IMG/VR virus record: IMGVR_UViG_3300025828_000144
Span: 1 to 27,980 of that record
Source of the DNA: a virus
DNA length: 27,980 nucleotides
Strand: one strand, 5' to 3'
A program made the translations under genes and the position numbers. Below are positions 1 to 6,407 of this stretch, piece after piece; the first letter of the stretch is position 1, and each line of letters starts with the position of its first letter. A model generated the notes under the pieces. The model was not told where the DNA came from. It was given only the letters and a program-made list of their open reading frames with translations, and ran no database searches.

Positions 1-87
1 ATAGCTGACATACTCATTATCTTCAATGAGAGTCAGAATATTCTCAACTTGTTGTTTTGCCATGACAATCTTTTCCAGTTGAGTCAT
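1..87 (-). CDS. Partial small hypothetical protein, N-terminus only
   Basis: Only the first 29 codons lie in the window; the frame stays open past position 1. The peptide begins MTQLEKIVMAKQQVENIL and is charged and probably helical. Its ATG (87-85) overlaps the TGA of the preceding gene (86-84) in an ATGA arrangement, which supports this start and suggests translational coupling. No function can be read from the visible part. I judge it real from the overlap and the open frame, not from a recognised family. Confidence 0.6.
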   Translation of the reverse strand, partial: MTQLEKIVMAKQQVENILTLIEDNEYVSY

Positions 88-362
88 ACGAAGAATACCT
101 CCAAACCTTTAAGATTAAGTTGCATGGCTGAATATGGAGTGGTTGAATTGATGTTCACTACATCTCCGACCTTTTTTGGATTGACTGGGGCATGATACTC
201 TCTTGTTTTGGAGTTATAGAATCCCCAGATAGATTTAACAGGAGCACCACCGTTGTAACTGAATTGAGAATGATTGCGAATCCATATAGCAACCACATTC
301 CTTTTGTACTGTTCAAATTCATATGAATATCCTTTGGGAGGTTTGTGTTGAAATTCGATCAT
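84..362 (-). CDS. Conserved hypothetical phage protein, 92 aa
   Basis: The protein begins MIEFQHKPPKGYSYEFEQYK and is rich in aromatic and basic residues. It has no signal peptide, membrane segment or catalytic motif that I can identify. The ATG at 362 is the first in frame, with no strong Shine-Dalgarno sequence. The gene overlaps the following gene by ATGA. Upstream (363-441) is a 79-nt gap holding a T-rich run and a weak -10-like TATACT near 398; I see no convincing -35 for it. The style resembles the small unknown proteins common in T4-like marine phages. Function unknown. Confidence 0.65.
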   Translation of the reverse strand: MIEFQHKPPKGYSYEFEQYKRNVVAIWIRNHSQFSYNGGAPVKSIWGFYNSKTREYHAPVNPKKVGDVVNINSTTPYSAMQLNLKGLEVFFV

Positions 363-441
363 TTGTGATTACGAACAGGCCAGGTGAGTTCTAGAGTATA
401 TGACAATAGAATCATGAAAGAAAAAACAAATAAACCAGAAA

Positions 442-588
442 TCATTCTTCTTCCTCTTCGTAAATTTCGGAAAACATCTGATAATAGAGTTCAGAGTGAA
501 TGTCAAAATTATCAGGAGTTTTACCCTCCCAAATGGTCAGAATGTGATCGTAGAGTGTCATTGGTCCTGAATTGGTTGACAAAGGCAT
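442..588 (-). CDS. Small acidic hypothetical protein, 48 aa
   Basis: This short frame begins MPLSTNSGPMTLYDHILTIW and ends in a run of five glutamates before TGA (444-442). A second in-frame ATG at 561 would give the shorter MTLYDHIL form, with an AGGA just upstream; which is used cannot be settled from sequence. The C-terminal half (IHSELYYQMFSEIYEEEEE) is acidic and amphipathic. It lies between the 92-aa gene and the ligase-fold gene on the same strand, filling what would otherwise be a 270-nt gap. No family recognised. Confidence 0.55.
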   Translation of the reverse strand: MPLSTNSGPMTLYDHILTIWEGKTPDNFDIHSELYYQMFSEIYEEEEE

Positions 589-633
589 TCTAGCGCCTTG
601 TGGCTAGGTCTCAGAGTGCATTGTAACTATTCT

Positions 634-1512
634 TCAACTTGCCCAGTGCTTTGGCATGTTAAAGTTGAGGCAGCTGAATACCTCACGATCGACTAACTTA
701 ACTGTGGTTTTGCCATCCGAGACAACAAAACCCTCTTGTTTGATCTTCATGGGGCCGACCAGGGACACTGGAGCATCCGTGATGATAAGACTATCGATAA
801 ATTCCTCTTTCATCTCCAGAACCATAAGATAGAGGTTTACGAGATGAATATCACCCAGAATGGCACACAAAATCTCATCTGTCAGGGGAATACCCTGCTG
901 AATGCACAAATTGATGGACGTTTTACGCTTTTCTGCCTCTTTTTTGGACAGAAATTTGATTTTGCGCGTATCAATTTTGGGCGCGGAACCTTCTCCGCGC
1001 AGGCGGTCAAGACTCGGTTGAACCCACCTGATCTGGGGGTGGGGATCGAACATATCAAATAGTGGATTAGCCACCATGTTCCTCAGATCACCCTCACCAG
1101 TGTAAAATGTGTGTGGTGCAATGATAAGTTTCTCGGAAACATGTTCGGAGAAACGATAGGTGATCAGATTAGATTTGAACTCGGTGCCATTACCGAACCC
1201 AATAAATTCACCCTGATATACTTCAGTGGTACGAGGAAGATACTTGAAACATACATGAAGAATATCGGCAACAGGGCCCTGATAGTGTTGATCGATTTCT
1301 TCATGTGAGTGTGCAATACGAATCTTTTTCTTGTTGAATACAGCTTTAGTACCAACAAAAAATGTACCAGTTGCAGGATCAGTTCCCCATACAATTGCAG
1401 GAGAACCATCCATCTTCACCGACATATATTTGGGATTATAAAGAAGTTCAATCGCTGACAGATCACCAGTCAGGATAGAATCTTCGATGTGGTCGATGTG
1501 AAGGTTCTTCAT
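634..1512 (-). CDS. Nucleotidyltransferase (DNA/RNA ligase-fold) protein, 292 aa
   Basis: The protein carries the signature motifs of covalent nucleotidyltransferases (ATP-dependent DNA ligases, RNA ligases, capping enzymes). Motif I is KMDGSP with the candidate AMP-accepting lysine at K33. A motif III-like QGEFIGFG has E102. A motif IV-like QEGFVV has E260, and a motif V-like VKLVD has K272. In known members the lysine is adenylylated and seals or modifies a nucleic acid end. At 292 aa, with a long stretch between motifs III and IV, it is not a typical T4 Dnl or Rnl1. I think it belongs to an uncharacterised phage family with this fold. The ATG at 1512 shares its A with the upstream TGA (TGATG). 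Substrate unknown. Confidence 0.65.
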   Translation of the reverse strand: MKNLHIDHIEDSILTGDLSAIELLYNPKYMSVKMDGSPAIVWGTDPATGTFFVGTKAVFNKKKIRIAHSHEEIDQHYQGPVADILHVCFKYLPRTTEVYQGEFIGFGNGTEFKSNLITYRFSEHVSEKLIIAPHTFYTGEGDLRNMVANPLFDMFDPHPQIRWVQPSLDRLRGEGSAPKIDTRKIKFLSKKEAEKRKTSINLCIQQGIPLTDEILCAILGDIHLVNLYLMVLEMKEEFIDSLIITDAPVSLVGPMKIKQEGFVVSDGKTTVKLVDREVFSCLNFNMPKHWAS

Positions 1513-1655
1513 CAATTAAAGAGTGAAAGTTGTTCGAATTGAATGTGATCACAGCAAGAGTCATCGTCTTGCAAATCGATCATGTCGGTGTCAACGTGCT
1601 TGATAAGTTTACCAAACAACATGTTGACGAAATCACGATCTTCTTGAGTAATCAT
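1512..1655 (-). CDS. Small acidic hypothetical protein, 47 aa
   Basis: The frame begins MITQEDRDFVNMLFGKLIKH, has an Asp-rich middle with a CC pair (DDDSCCDHIQ), and ends SLFN. The start overlaps the upstream TGA by ATGA, and the stop overlaps the ligase-fold start by TGATG, so it sits in a coupled chain. This double coupling is the main evidence that it is real. The Cys-Cys-Asp-His cluster might bind a metal, but that is speculative. No known family recognised. Confidence 0.6.
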   Translation of the reverse strand: MITQEDRDFVNMLFGKLIKHVDTDMIDLQDDDSCCDHIQFEQLSLFN

Positions 1656-1807
1656 TGACAATCAGGATGTGGTTGTGGAAGTGTAGCACAGATGCGAGAG
1701 ATACGCTCCATCTGTTCAATCTTACTCTCTCCCTGATACACCATTTTTGTCATAATTAAAGCAGAAAGAATAAGAAAGACGAAGATGAAAGGGTTTTTAG
1801 TCATCAT
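1652..1807 (-). CDS. Small membrane-anchored protein, 51 aa
   Basis: The peptide begins MMTKNPFIFVFLILSALIMT, a short basic N-terminus followed by about 16 hydrophobic residues. This is a single membrane helix or uncleaved signal anchor. A charged tail follows with two cysteines and ends LPQPHPDCQ. Two adjacent ATGs (1807 and 1804) are possible starts. A GAGAGG ribosome-binding sequence lies at 1825-1820, somewhat distant. It is the first gene after the promoter cassette at 1835-1889, and its TGA overlaps the next ATG as ATGA. It probably sits in the host inner membrane. Function unknown. Confidence 0.6.
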   Translation of the reverse strand: MMTKNPFIFVFLILSALIMTKMVYQGESKIEQMERISRICATLPQPHPDCQ

Positions 1808-1834
1808 CAGTGTGGTGTGCCTCTCAACATGGCC

Positions 1835-1889
1835 ATTATAGGCGGTTGCCCTTGGGCAGACCAGGAATCTGGTCCAGTTCGGGAATTGG
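1835..1889 (-). promoter_or_regulatory. Palindrome-promoter cassette A (sigma70-like)
   Basis: Read on the minus strand: an imperfect palindrome, CCAATTCCCGAACTGG (1889-1874), then 10 nt, a weak -35 TGGTCT (1863-1858), a 17-nt spacer, and a perfect -10 TATAAT (1840-1835). GGCCATGTTGAGAGG (leader and ribosome-binding site) follows immediately. The layout aligns without gaps to the cassette at 3488-3542. The stop codon of the upstream 96-aa gene (TAA, 1838-1836) is part of the -10 box. Only 3 of 6 bases match the -35 consensus, so activity may need an activator. Confidence 0.55.
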
Positions 1890-2126
1890 CCTATGACCTA
1901 GAATGGCATCCATACCTTCCTGAGCCCTTTGTTTCATTTTGTCATGAAAATCAATCAGACTTTGAATACCTTCCCTCAGATCTTTGTAGAAGAGATCAAC
2001 ATCAACCTCACCATCATTCAGGTATTCATCAATTGATTCATGCAAACGTAATTTACGTTGTTCTGCATAGGTTTTATCTGGCCCAAGATAGGGGCGACCC
2101 TCAATAGTAAAATTAGGCACACTCAT
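1836..2126 (-). CDS. Conserved hypothetical protein, 96 aa
   Basis: The protein begins MSVPNFTIEGRPYLGPDKTY and continues as a charged, mostly helical chain. I prefer the ATG at 2126. A longer reading from 2138 (MITSMSV...) is possible, but neither start has a good ribosome-binding site, and the frame further upstream runs through another small gene. The 5' end overlaps the 35-aa membrane peptide by 14 nt in a different frame. The 3' end (GLPKGNRL) is written in the spacer of promoter cassette A. No catalytic motif is visible. Function unknown. Confidence 0.6.
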   Translation of the reverse strand: MSVPNFTIEGRPYLGPDKTYAEQRKLRLHESIDEYLNDGEVDVDLFYKDLREGIQSLIDFHDKMKQRAQEGMDAILGHRPIPELDQIPGLPKGNRL

Positions 2127-2220
2127 GGATGTGATCATGCGAAGGAACAAAGCCGGGAATGTATGGATGACCAAATTCCCAGACAAATACGGCTATAAAA
2201 CCGACGAAAAAATACTTCAT
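2113..2220 (-). CDS. Micro-protein with membrane segment, 35 aa
   Basis: The peptide begins MKYFFVGFIAVFVWEFGHPY, a hydrophobic stretch of about 14 residues that would form a short membrane helix. It ends with a His-rich tail (PSHDHIHECA). The ATG overlaps the TGA of the 175-aa gene by ATGA. It resembles the 44-aa product at 6408-6542 in plan: short hydrophobic N-terminus and His-containing tail. Too short for family assignment. The evidence is the coupled start and the membrane-like composition. Confidence 0.5.
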   Translation of the reverse strand: MKYFFVGFIAVFVWEFGHPYIPGFVPSHDHIHECA

Positions 2221-2744
2221 TTTACCAAGAATTGTTGTTCATAGTTTAGTAAATCTTGAGGAGCAAGATCCCCAACATCACCATCATATTCTACTGCATT
2301 TTGATAGTATTGTCCAACCTTTTCATACAGTTTGATTCCCAGATGCTTGTACTTTAGATTAGTGGGAACATAAACTTTGTACTCCACACCATCATTGTCT
2401 GTAAGTAAGCTGAGTTGCTTGTTTTCAGATTTGGTGACACATACTGTCGTCCTTGCAAGGTTGAACAGATTCTCAAATACAGTATAATCGGACAGATAAA
2501 CATCTGGATTATCCATGATCATCCTGGCGATGAATTGTGGTGACAGACAGTGATCATCTGTGCGATTTTTGCTGTCATTCATTGCCGCTTCACTGACAAA
2601 TCCAGTGCGATTGTAACCAGAACAAAACACTAGATCATAATAGATACGTGTGATTGGACGGAAATAGTCAGGATCACTCCAATTGTCAATGTTGGCACGG
2701 AGTGCATTGTATGCTGTGCGGCAGTAAACAGTCCAGTCCTTCAT
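2217..2744 (-). CDS. Conserved hypothetical protein, 175 aa
   Basis: This is a soluble protein beginning MKDWTVYCRTAYNALRANID. Notable stretches are SGYNRTGFVSEAA, DDHCLSPQFIARMIMD (residues about 63-79) and LKYKHLGIKLYEKVGQYY. Starting at 2744, it overlaps the stop of the 52-aa gene by ATGA and hands over to the 35-aa gene the same way. It has no signal peptide or coiled coil. The conserved-looking His, Cys, Asn and Arg residues are compatible with an enzyme, but I cannot assign a family and do not propose an activity. Confidence 0.6.
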   Translation of the reverse strand: MKDWTVYCRTAYNALRANIDNWSDPDYFRPITRIYYDLVFCSGYNRTGFVSEAAMNDSKNRTDDHCLSPQFIARMIMDNPDVYLSDYTVFENLFNLARTTVCVTKSENKQLSLLTDNDGVEYKVYVPTNLKYKHLGIKLYEKVGQYYQNAVEYDGDVGDLAPQDLLNYEQQFLVK

Positions 2745-2899
2745 TTGTCGTTCAGGTAAGTTTCAGAATGAGCCAGATCAAAGATACTATTCAAAATTTC
2801 ATCGTATTCTTTATAGTATTTGCTACTCACAACTTGCCGCTGTTGTTCTTTACGAACAGCAGAGAAAATGAGTTTCCACTGGTGATGAGTAAGATTCAT
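2741..2899 (-). CDS. Small hypothetical protein, 52 aa
   Basis: The frame begins MNLTHHQWKLIFSAVRKEQQ. It is basic in the first half, acidic in the second and probably all-helical. Both ends are coupled: its ATG overlaps the stop of the 44-aa membrane gene (ATGA), and its TGA overlaps the 175-aa gene start (ATGA). This places it firmly in the operon. No family recognised. Confidence 0.6.
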   Translation of the reverse strand: MNLTHHQWKLIFSAVRKEQQRQVVSSKYYKEYDEILNSIFDLAHSETYLNDK

Positions 2900-3030
2900 G
2901 AAAAATTAGTGATAGAGTGGTAAACTGCGCTCAAGTTCATGTGCCCCTTGAAGTACCCGGCCACTATAACACAGAGGGTGAGAGAGATCACCCCCAGCAG
3001 TGACAAAACGTTAGGAAGTGGATTGTTCAC
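2896..3030 (-). CDS. Small membrane protein with GTG start, 44 aa
   Basis: The product starts with GTG (3030-3028), which overlaps the upstream TGA as GTGA. This explains why it is easily missed. The sequence NNPLPNVLSLLGVISLTLCV continues into IVAG, giving one strong membrane helix at residues about 8-25. A short polar tail follows. The stop overlaps the next gene as ATGA. It probably sits in the inner membrane. Function unknown. Confidence 0.55.
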   Translation of the reverse strand: MNNPLPNVLSLLGVISLTLCVIVAGYFKGHMNLSAVYHSITNFS

Positions 3031-3464
3031 TTATACAAATAACCACCAGCCCAATCTGCATTCTCAAGCAACCACTCGCGGTCTTTGATCAGCAGAAGGT
3101 TGAAACGAACACCTTTGGCAGGAGACTTGATACTGGCAGGTTTATACACTTCACCAGTCTTCTTATCAACAAAAGTATGAACAGAGCGAGAACCATTGGC
3201 ACTCATCATGATTTTGTGATACTTACGACCAGACTCTACAGTGAACTCATAACCACACTGACCATTCTTCAGTTCTTCAATACATGCTTGATGATAATCA
3301 GCATTCACTTCCAGATAAACAGAACGTTGATGAGACTTGATGCTGTAATCAATGTAGTTCTTCACCAGAGCATCACACAGCATCAGACAATACTTGCGGA
3401 TGTTCAACTCAATGGTGTTTTGAGCATCTTTCTGAGCAGCGTAGTCAGCGAGTGTCTGAGTCAT
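3027..3464 (-). CDS. Conserved hypothetical cyanophage-type protein, 145 aa
   Basis: The protein begins MTQTLADYAAQKDAQNTIEL and has a C-terminal part with HTFVDKKTGEVYKPASIKSP followed by KGVRFNLLLIKDREWLLENA and a final DWAGGYLYK. I recognise this style of C-terminus as widespread in marine T4-like phages, without a known role. The start is well fixed. ATG 3464 lies 8 nt after a GAGAGG ribosome-binding sequence and about 24 nt after the -10 of cassette B, giving a very short leader. It heads the run of micro-genes down to about 1836. Confidence 0.7.
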   Translation of the reverse strand: MTQTLADYAAQKDAQNTIELNIRKYCLMLCDALVKNYIDYSIKSHQRSVYLEVNADYHQACIEELKNGQCGYEFTVESGRKYHKIMMSANGSRSVHTFVDKKTGEVYKPASIKSPAKGVRFNLLLIKDREWLLENADWAGGYLYK

Positions 3465-3472
3465 GCGGGAAA

Positions 3473-3542
3473 CCTCTCAACATGGCCAATATATCCCGAA
3501 TCAGTGCCAGGGTCAAGGGATCTGTACCAGTTCAGGAACTGG
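3473..3542 (-). promoter_or_regulatory. Palindrome-promoter cassette B (sigma70-like)
   Basis: Minus strand: a perfect palindrome CCAGTTCCTGAACTGG (3542-3527, 7-bp arms), 10 nt, -35 TTGACC (3516-3511), a 17-nt spacer, -10 TATATT (3493-3488), then GGCCATGTTGAGAGG with the ribosome-binding site at 3478-3473. The last 15 bases are identical to those after cassette A. The TGA stop of the upstream H1-like gene (3534-3532) lies in the palindrome centre. The palindrome could be an operator or a small terminator hairpin, though no T-run follows it. Confidence 0.7.
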
Positions 3543-3894
3543 CCTTCTTTCTGCGGGTACGCTTGGCGGGTGCTTTAGCTTTTGTTGTCGTTTTCTTTGC
3601 AGCGGGTGCCCTCTTGGTTGCTGTCGCCCGCTTCGCTTCAGGTTTTTTAGTTGTTGTTACTTTCTTTGGTGATGTTTTACGTTTGGGTTTCTCTTCTGGT
3701 TTTAACTCAGGATACCTATAACGAACATCAATTTTTAGACGTGGTTTCTTTACCCTGTCATATTGCTTTTGCATGTGCTCATGACACTGAAACCATGCAA
3801 TCTTCTTGGTCTTTCCTTCCACCCATTCCATACGAATGGGAAAGGTTTCGTATGGAAATAGTCTCTCAAGTTCTGCTTTACTAAGGCGAGGCAT
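3532..3894 (-). CDS. Protein with histone H1-like Lys/Ala/Thr-rich tail, 120 aa
   Basis: Residues 1 to about 72 form a small folded part that begins MPRLSKAELERLFPYETFPI and contains the stretch WFQCHEHMQKQYDRVK. From about residue 73 to the end the chain is almost only K, A, T, P and R, with AAKKTTTKAKAPAKRTRRKK-like repeats. Such tails in eukaryotic H1 and bacterial H1-like proteins bind DNA non-specifically. Here that is inference from composition. I use the ATG at 3894, 2 nt after the upstream stop; a longer reading would need a TTG inside the neighbouring gene. It may bind phage or host DNA. Alternatively the tail may be an unstructured polycation used in packaging or on RNA. Confidence 0.65.
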   Translation of the reverse strand: MPRLSKAELERLFPYETFPIRMEWVEGKTKKIAWFQCHEHMQKQYDRVKKPRLKIDVRYRYPELKPEEKPKRKTSPKKVTTTKKPEAKRATATKRAPAAKKTTTKAKAPAKRTRRKKASS

Positions 3895-3896
3895 TA

Positions 3897-4574
3897 TTAG
3901 GGAAAATTGCAAACATACTTTCTGAGTATTTTATCACACTTTTGTTTAAAATGTGTGTGCAAAGAGTTATTGAAACTAATTAGATCTTCATAGTAAAGAT
4001 CATTTTTGTACCTTTCAGTCATCATATTATAATAAGTCCACATCCTTAAATCTTCAATATCTTCTATAATTGATTGTGTCCAGAATATGAATGCGTATCT
4101 ATCACCTTTTATAACTTTATTGACACGATGAGGTGTTCCTGTTTCATATGTGATACCTTCACCAGCTTTGAGTTTAAACATTTTTTCCTTACCATCAATG
4201 AGTAAGACAAGTTCTCCCCCATTATAAGTATCTGGGTCATTCAAAAATATAGTGGTGCTGAAATTGCCAGATGCGGGATCATCAAAATGTGCATTATAGT
4301 AACCACCAGTCTCTGTTTTACTTACAATTGGATGTGAAACTCTAAGTGGATACGTATAGTTATAATATTCTTTGTTTGATCTTATTGTTTGATAGAATGC
4401 CTCTAGATCCAAATCAATTTCAGAATTCTTTTTTATCAAACTTAGATCAAAATTTGGTTTGTCGGGATCAATACTAAGAGATCTTAGTCCATTTTCCCAT
4501 ACACCATCTTCCATAGCTTTGTATATACTTTCAATTTCTTTTTTTGAAAAGAATTTCGAAATAAGATAAGACAT
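3897..4574 (-). CDS. 2-oxoglutarate/Fe(II)-dependent dioxygenase, 225 aa
   Basis: The double-stranded beta-helix motifs are complete. HFD gives metal ligands H96 and D98 (YYNAHFDDP), the third ligand is H149 in GTPHRV, and R159 in KGDRYAFIFW is placed to hold the 2-oxoglutarate carboxylate. The NGGEL and AGEG turns are typical of the PKHD or prolyl-4-hydroxylase group. The enzyme would use O2 and 2-oxoglutarate to hydroxylate a protein residue or small molecule. The ATG at 4574 shares a base with the stop of the tandem oxygenase gene (TGATG). It is the last of three adjacent oxygenase genes. The region is visibly more A+T-rich than the helicase segment to its right. Confidence 0.85.
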   Translation of the reverse strand: MSYLISKFFSKKEIESIYKAMEDGVWENGLRSLSIDPDKPNFDLSLIKKNSEIDLDLEAFYQTIRSNKEYYNYTYPLRVSHPIVSKTETGGYYNAHFDDPASGNFSTTIFLNDPDTYNGGELVLLIDGKEKMFKLKAGEGITYETGTPHRVNKVIKGDRYAFIFWTQSIIEDIEDLRMWTYYNMMTERYKNDLYYEDLISFNNSLHTHFKQKCDKILRKYVCNFP

Positions 4575-5794
4575 CAGACAAACCAAGTTACAATAGAATA
4601 ACGAGTTCCAGACTCAACGGGACAAACTCTATGGGGATAAAGAAATGTAGCGGGAAAGAATACTGCGGAACCAGCTTCAATCTTCATCTTATATTTGCCT
4701 CCCCAGAAATGCAGTTCTCCACCCTCATAATCATCATTTAATCCCAAGATTGCTGTCAAGGCTCTATTAGTTTTAGTACCATGATCAACATGCTCAATAT
4801 ATTCACCACCAGGACGATATCTGAGCATGGTATATCCAGAATCAGTTTCTATAGTTAGATGATTAAATCTGGAAACATAATCGTTCAGTTGAGTATTGAA
4901 AAACTCAAATAGTTTATTATCTAAGTCTTTTTCTTTGGCACTACCACCAGATGCTGAGATTTCAATCAAATCACATTTTCTTACTTTTGATTCTTCATTA
5001 CCCTCCATCATATCACCAGTCGTTAGAGCTGGTTGCCATAGTGAACTATTATCGTCAAAATAGTCCATCAGTTCTTTACACTGTTCCTTAGAGAAAACAT
5101 GCTTGTAATAGACGATTCCATCCATTAAATCATTCACATATTGTGGTTCTCCCATGTATATGTTTTTCATTTCGGTAATGACATGTGGTGGTGGTCTCCA
5201 ACCCATTTTAACATATTCTTCTGCTACAGTACGTCTCACGAATGGTTCATCTATTTCACCTCGATTAGAATCATCAACACAACAAGATGCAGCACCATCA
5301 GCTCTCACATAATGTAAAAATACCTGAGAGCAAAAAGTACCCTCAAATTTATGCCTCCAATGTGGTGAATAACATCCTAAGAATACTACACCATCCCCAG
5401 GTTTCATAATGACCTCTTGAGGTTCATTATTATGATCACAAATATAAATTGGCCAATCATCATCTGCATCAAGATTGACCGAGACTGTTAATTCACATGC
5501 TGGTCTATCTGTATGACTCTTTAGTTCTTCACCGTTTGAATATATTCTACTATACACATAGGTTGGTAATAGTTGAGACTCGACAATCAATGAAAGATCA
5601 TTGATCTTTTCATGAAGTAATTTACGAGAACCTTCATGGTTATAAACACAGGCTGAATTTGGTGCCTGACTGTCACCCTCATACTTATTTTTCTTATGAT
5701 CTTCTTTCAGATTATCCGAAAGTTCCTTGGCATATTCCAAACTAATAAAGTTTGGTATTAAGAGATAATTTTGTTCTAATAATGTTTTATTCAT
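4574..5794 (-). CDS. Tandem two-domain 2OG-Fe(II) oxygenase, 406 aa
   Basis: Two oxygenase domains are fused. Domain 1 (about 1-165) has H94-x-D96 in SHTDRP, then GCYSPHWRHKFEG with H145 or H148 as third ligand. The expected arginine that binds 2-oxoglutarate is not obvious there (CSQVFLHY instead). Domain 2 (about 215-406) has H335-x-D337 in EHVDHGT, H388 in YPHRV and R398 in GTRYSIVTW, all canonical. The linker contains a CC pair (SCCVDDSNRGE). I choose ATG 5794, which overlaps the previous TGA as ATGA; longer readings run into the neighbouring gene. Domain 1 may bind its co-substrate differently or may be a substrate-recognition module. Confidence 0.82.
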   Translation of the reverse strand: MNKTLLEQNYLLIPNFISLEYAKELSDNLKEDHKKNKYEGDSQAPNSACVYNHEGSRKLLHEKINDLSLIVESQLLPTYVYSRIYSNGEELKSHTDRPACELTVSVNLDADDDWPIYICDHNNEPQEVIMKPGDGVVFLGCYSPHWRHKFEGTFCSQVFLHYVRADGAASCCVDDSNRGEIDEPFVRRTVAEEYVKMGWRPPPHVITEMKNIYMGEPQYVNDLMDGIVYYKHVFSKEQCKELMDYFDDNSSLWQPALTTGDMMEGNEESKVRKCDLIEISASGGSAKEKDLDNKLFEFFNTQLNDYVSRFNHLTIETDSGYTMLRYRPGGEYIEHVDHGTKTNRALTAILGLNDDYEGGELHFWGGKYKMKIEAGSAVFFPATFLYPHRVCPVESGTRYSIVTWFV

Positions 5795-6396
5795 TTCAAT
5801 ACTCCATGAATCCAACCTGTGCAAATATATTTTACTTCTGATTTTGGTGGATAACCACGATGAGTATAAGTCCAAGTTGATGGAAATATAATCATCTTCC
5901 CTGTTTCTGGTTGTATTTTTGTTCCATCAATAAACTCAGTATAACCATCTTCATGAATATCATTTAGATACCAAATGAAAGTAAAGTATCTTGGATTCCA
6001 ATTGGAATCTTCATGGCCATGTGCAAAATCATGATGCCAAGTATAAAATCCACCTGGAACTGTTTCTTGTATCTGATAACCAGCATCTCCCCAACCCTCA
6101 CAATATTCATGTATGTCCATGAACTTATGAATTTCACAGTATTTTTTGAAATACTCAGATACCTTATTGCAAAATATTTTATCCTCCTTTTCCCATCCTG
6201 TGATTTTTGATATTGATAAGTCCGTAGATTTCTTTATCTCTTCATTTAATCCAGCACCAACTAACCCAGGATACCGTCTGTCATCGGTCTTGAATTTTTC
6301 AATACAGTGATTACAAAAATCTTCATCTAAAGCATTATCAAATTCAGTAATGAAGTCGGAGAATTTATAATTTGGGGCACTAATATCAGTTATCAT
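5791..6396 (-). CDS. 2OG-Fe(II) oxygenase, 201 aa
   Basis: The motif WHHDF provides HxD (H121, D123). H179 in YTHRGYPP is the third metal ligand, and K189 in SEVKYICTGW stands where an Arg or Lys binds 2-oxoglutarate. The layout is that of the prolyl-4-hydroxylase-like superfamily. ATG 6396 is the first in frame after the 44-aa His-rich gene; no strong ribosome-binding site is seen. It is first of the three oxygenase genes and probably co-transcribed from the late promoter at 6567-6574. Target unknown; candidates are virion or host proteins. Confidence 0.82.
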   Translation of the reverse strand: MITDISAPNYKFSDFITEFDNALDEDFCNHCIEKFKTDDRRYPGLVGAGLNEEIKKSTDLSISKITGWEKEDKIFCNKVSEYFKKYCEIHKFMDIHEYCEGWGDAGYQIQETVPGGFYTWHHDFAHGHEDSNWNPRYFTFIWYLNDIHEDGYTEFIDGTKIQPETGKMIIFPSTWTYTHRGYPPKSEVKYICTGWIHGVLK

Positions 6397-6407
6397 AACA
6401 ATTAAAT

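Noticed and set aside
363-441. Promoter for the 92-aa gene (TATACT near 398)
   Set aside because: No acceptable -35 at 16-18 nt and no palindrome; A+T-rich sequence gives such hexamers by chance.
736-1308. Plus-strand frames of 108 and 65 aa opposite the ligase-fold gene
   Set aside because: They lie fully antisense to a gene with clear motifs, have no ribosome-binding site, and no other plus-strand gene is supported in the window.
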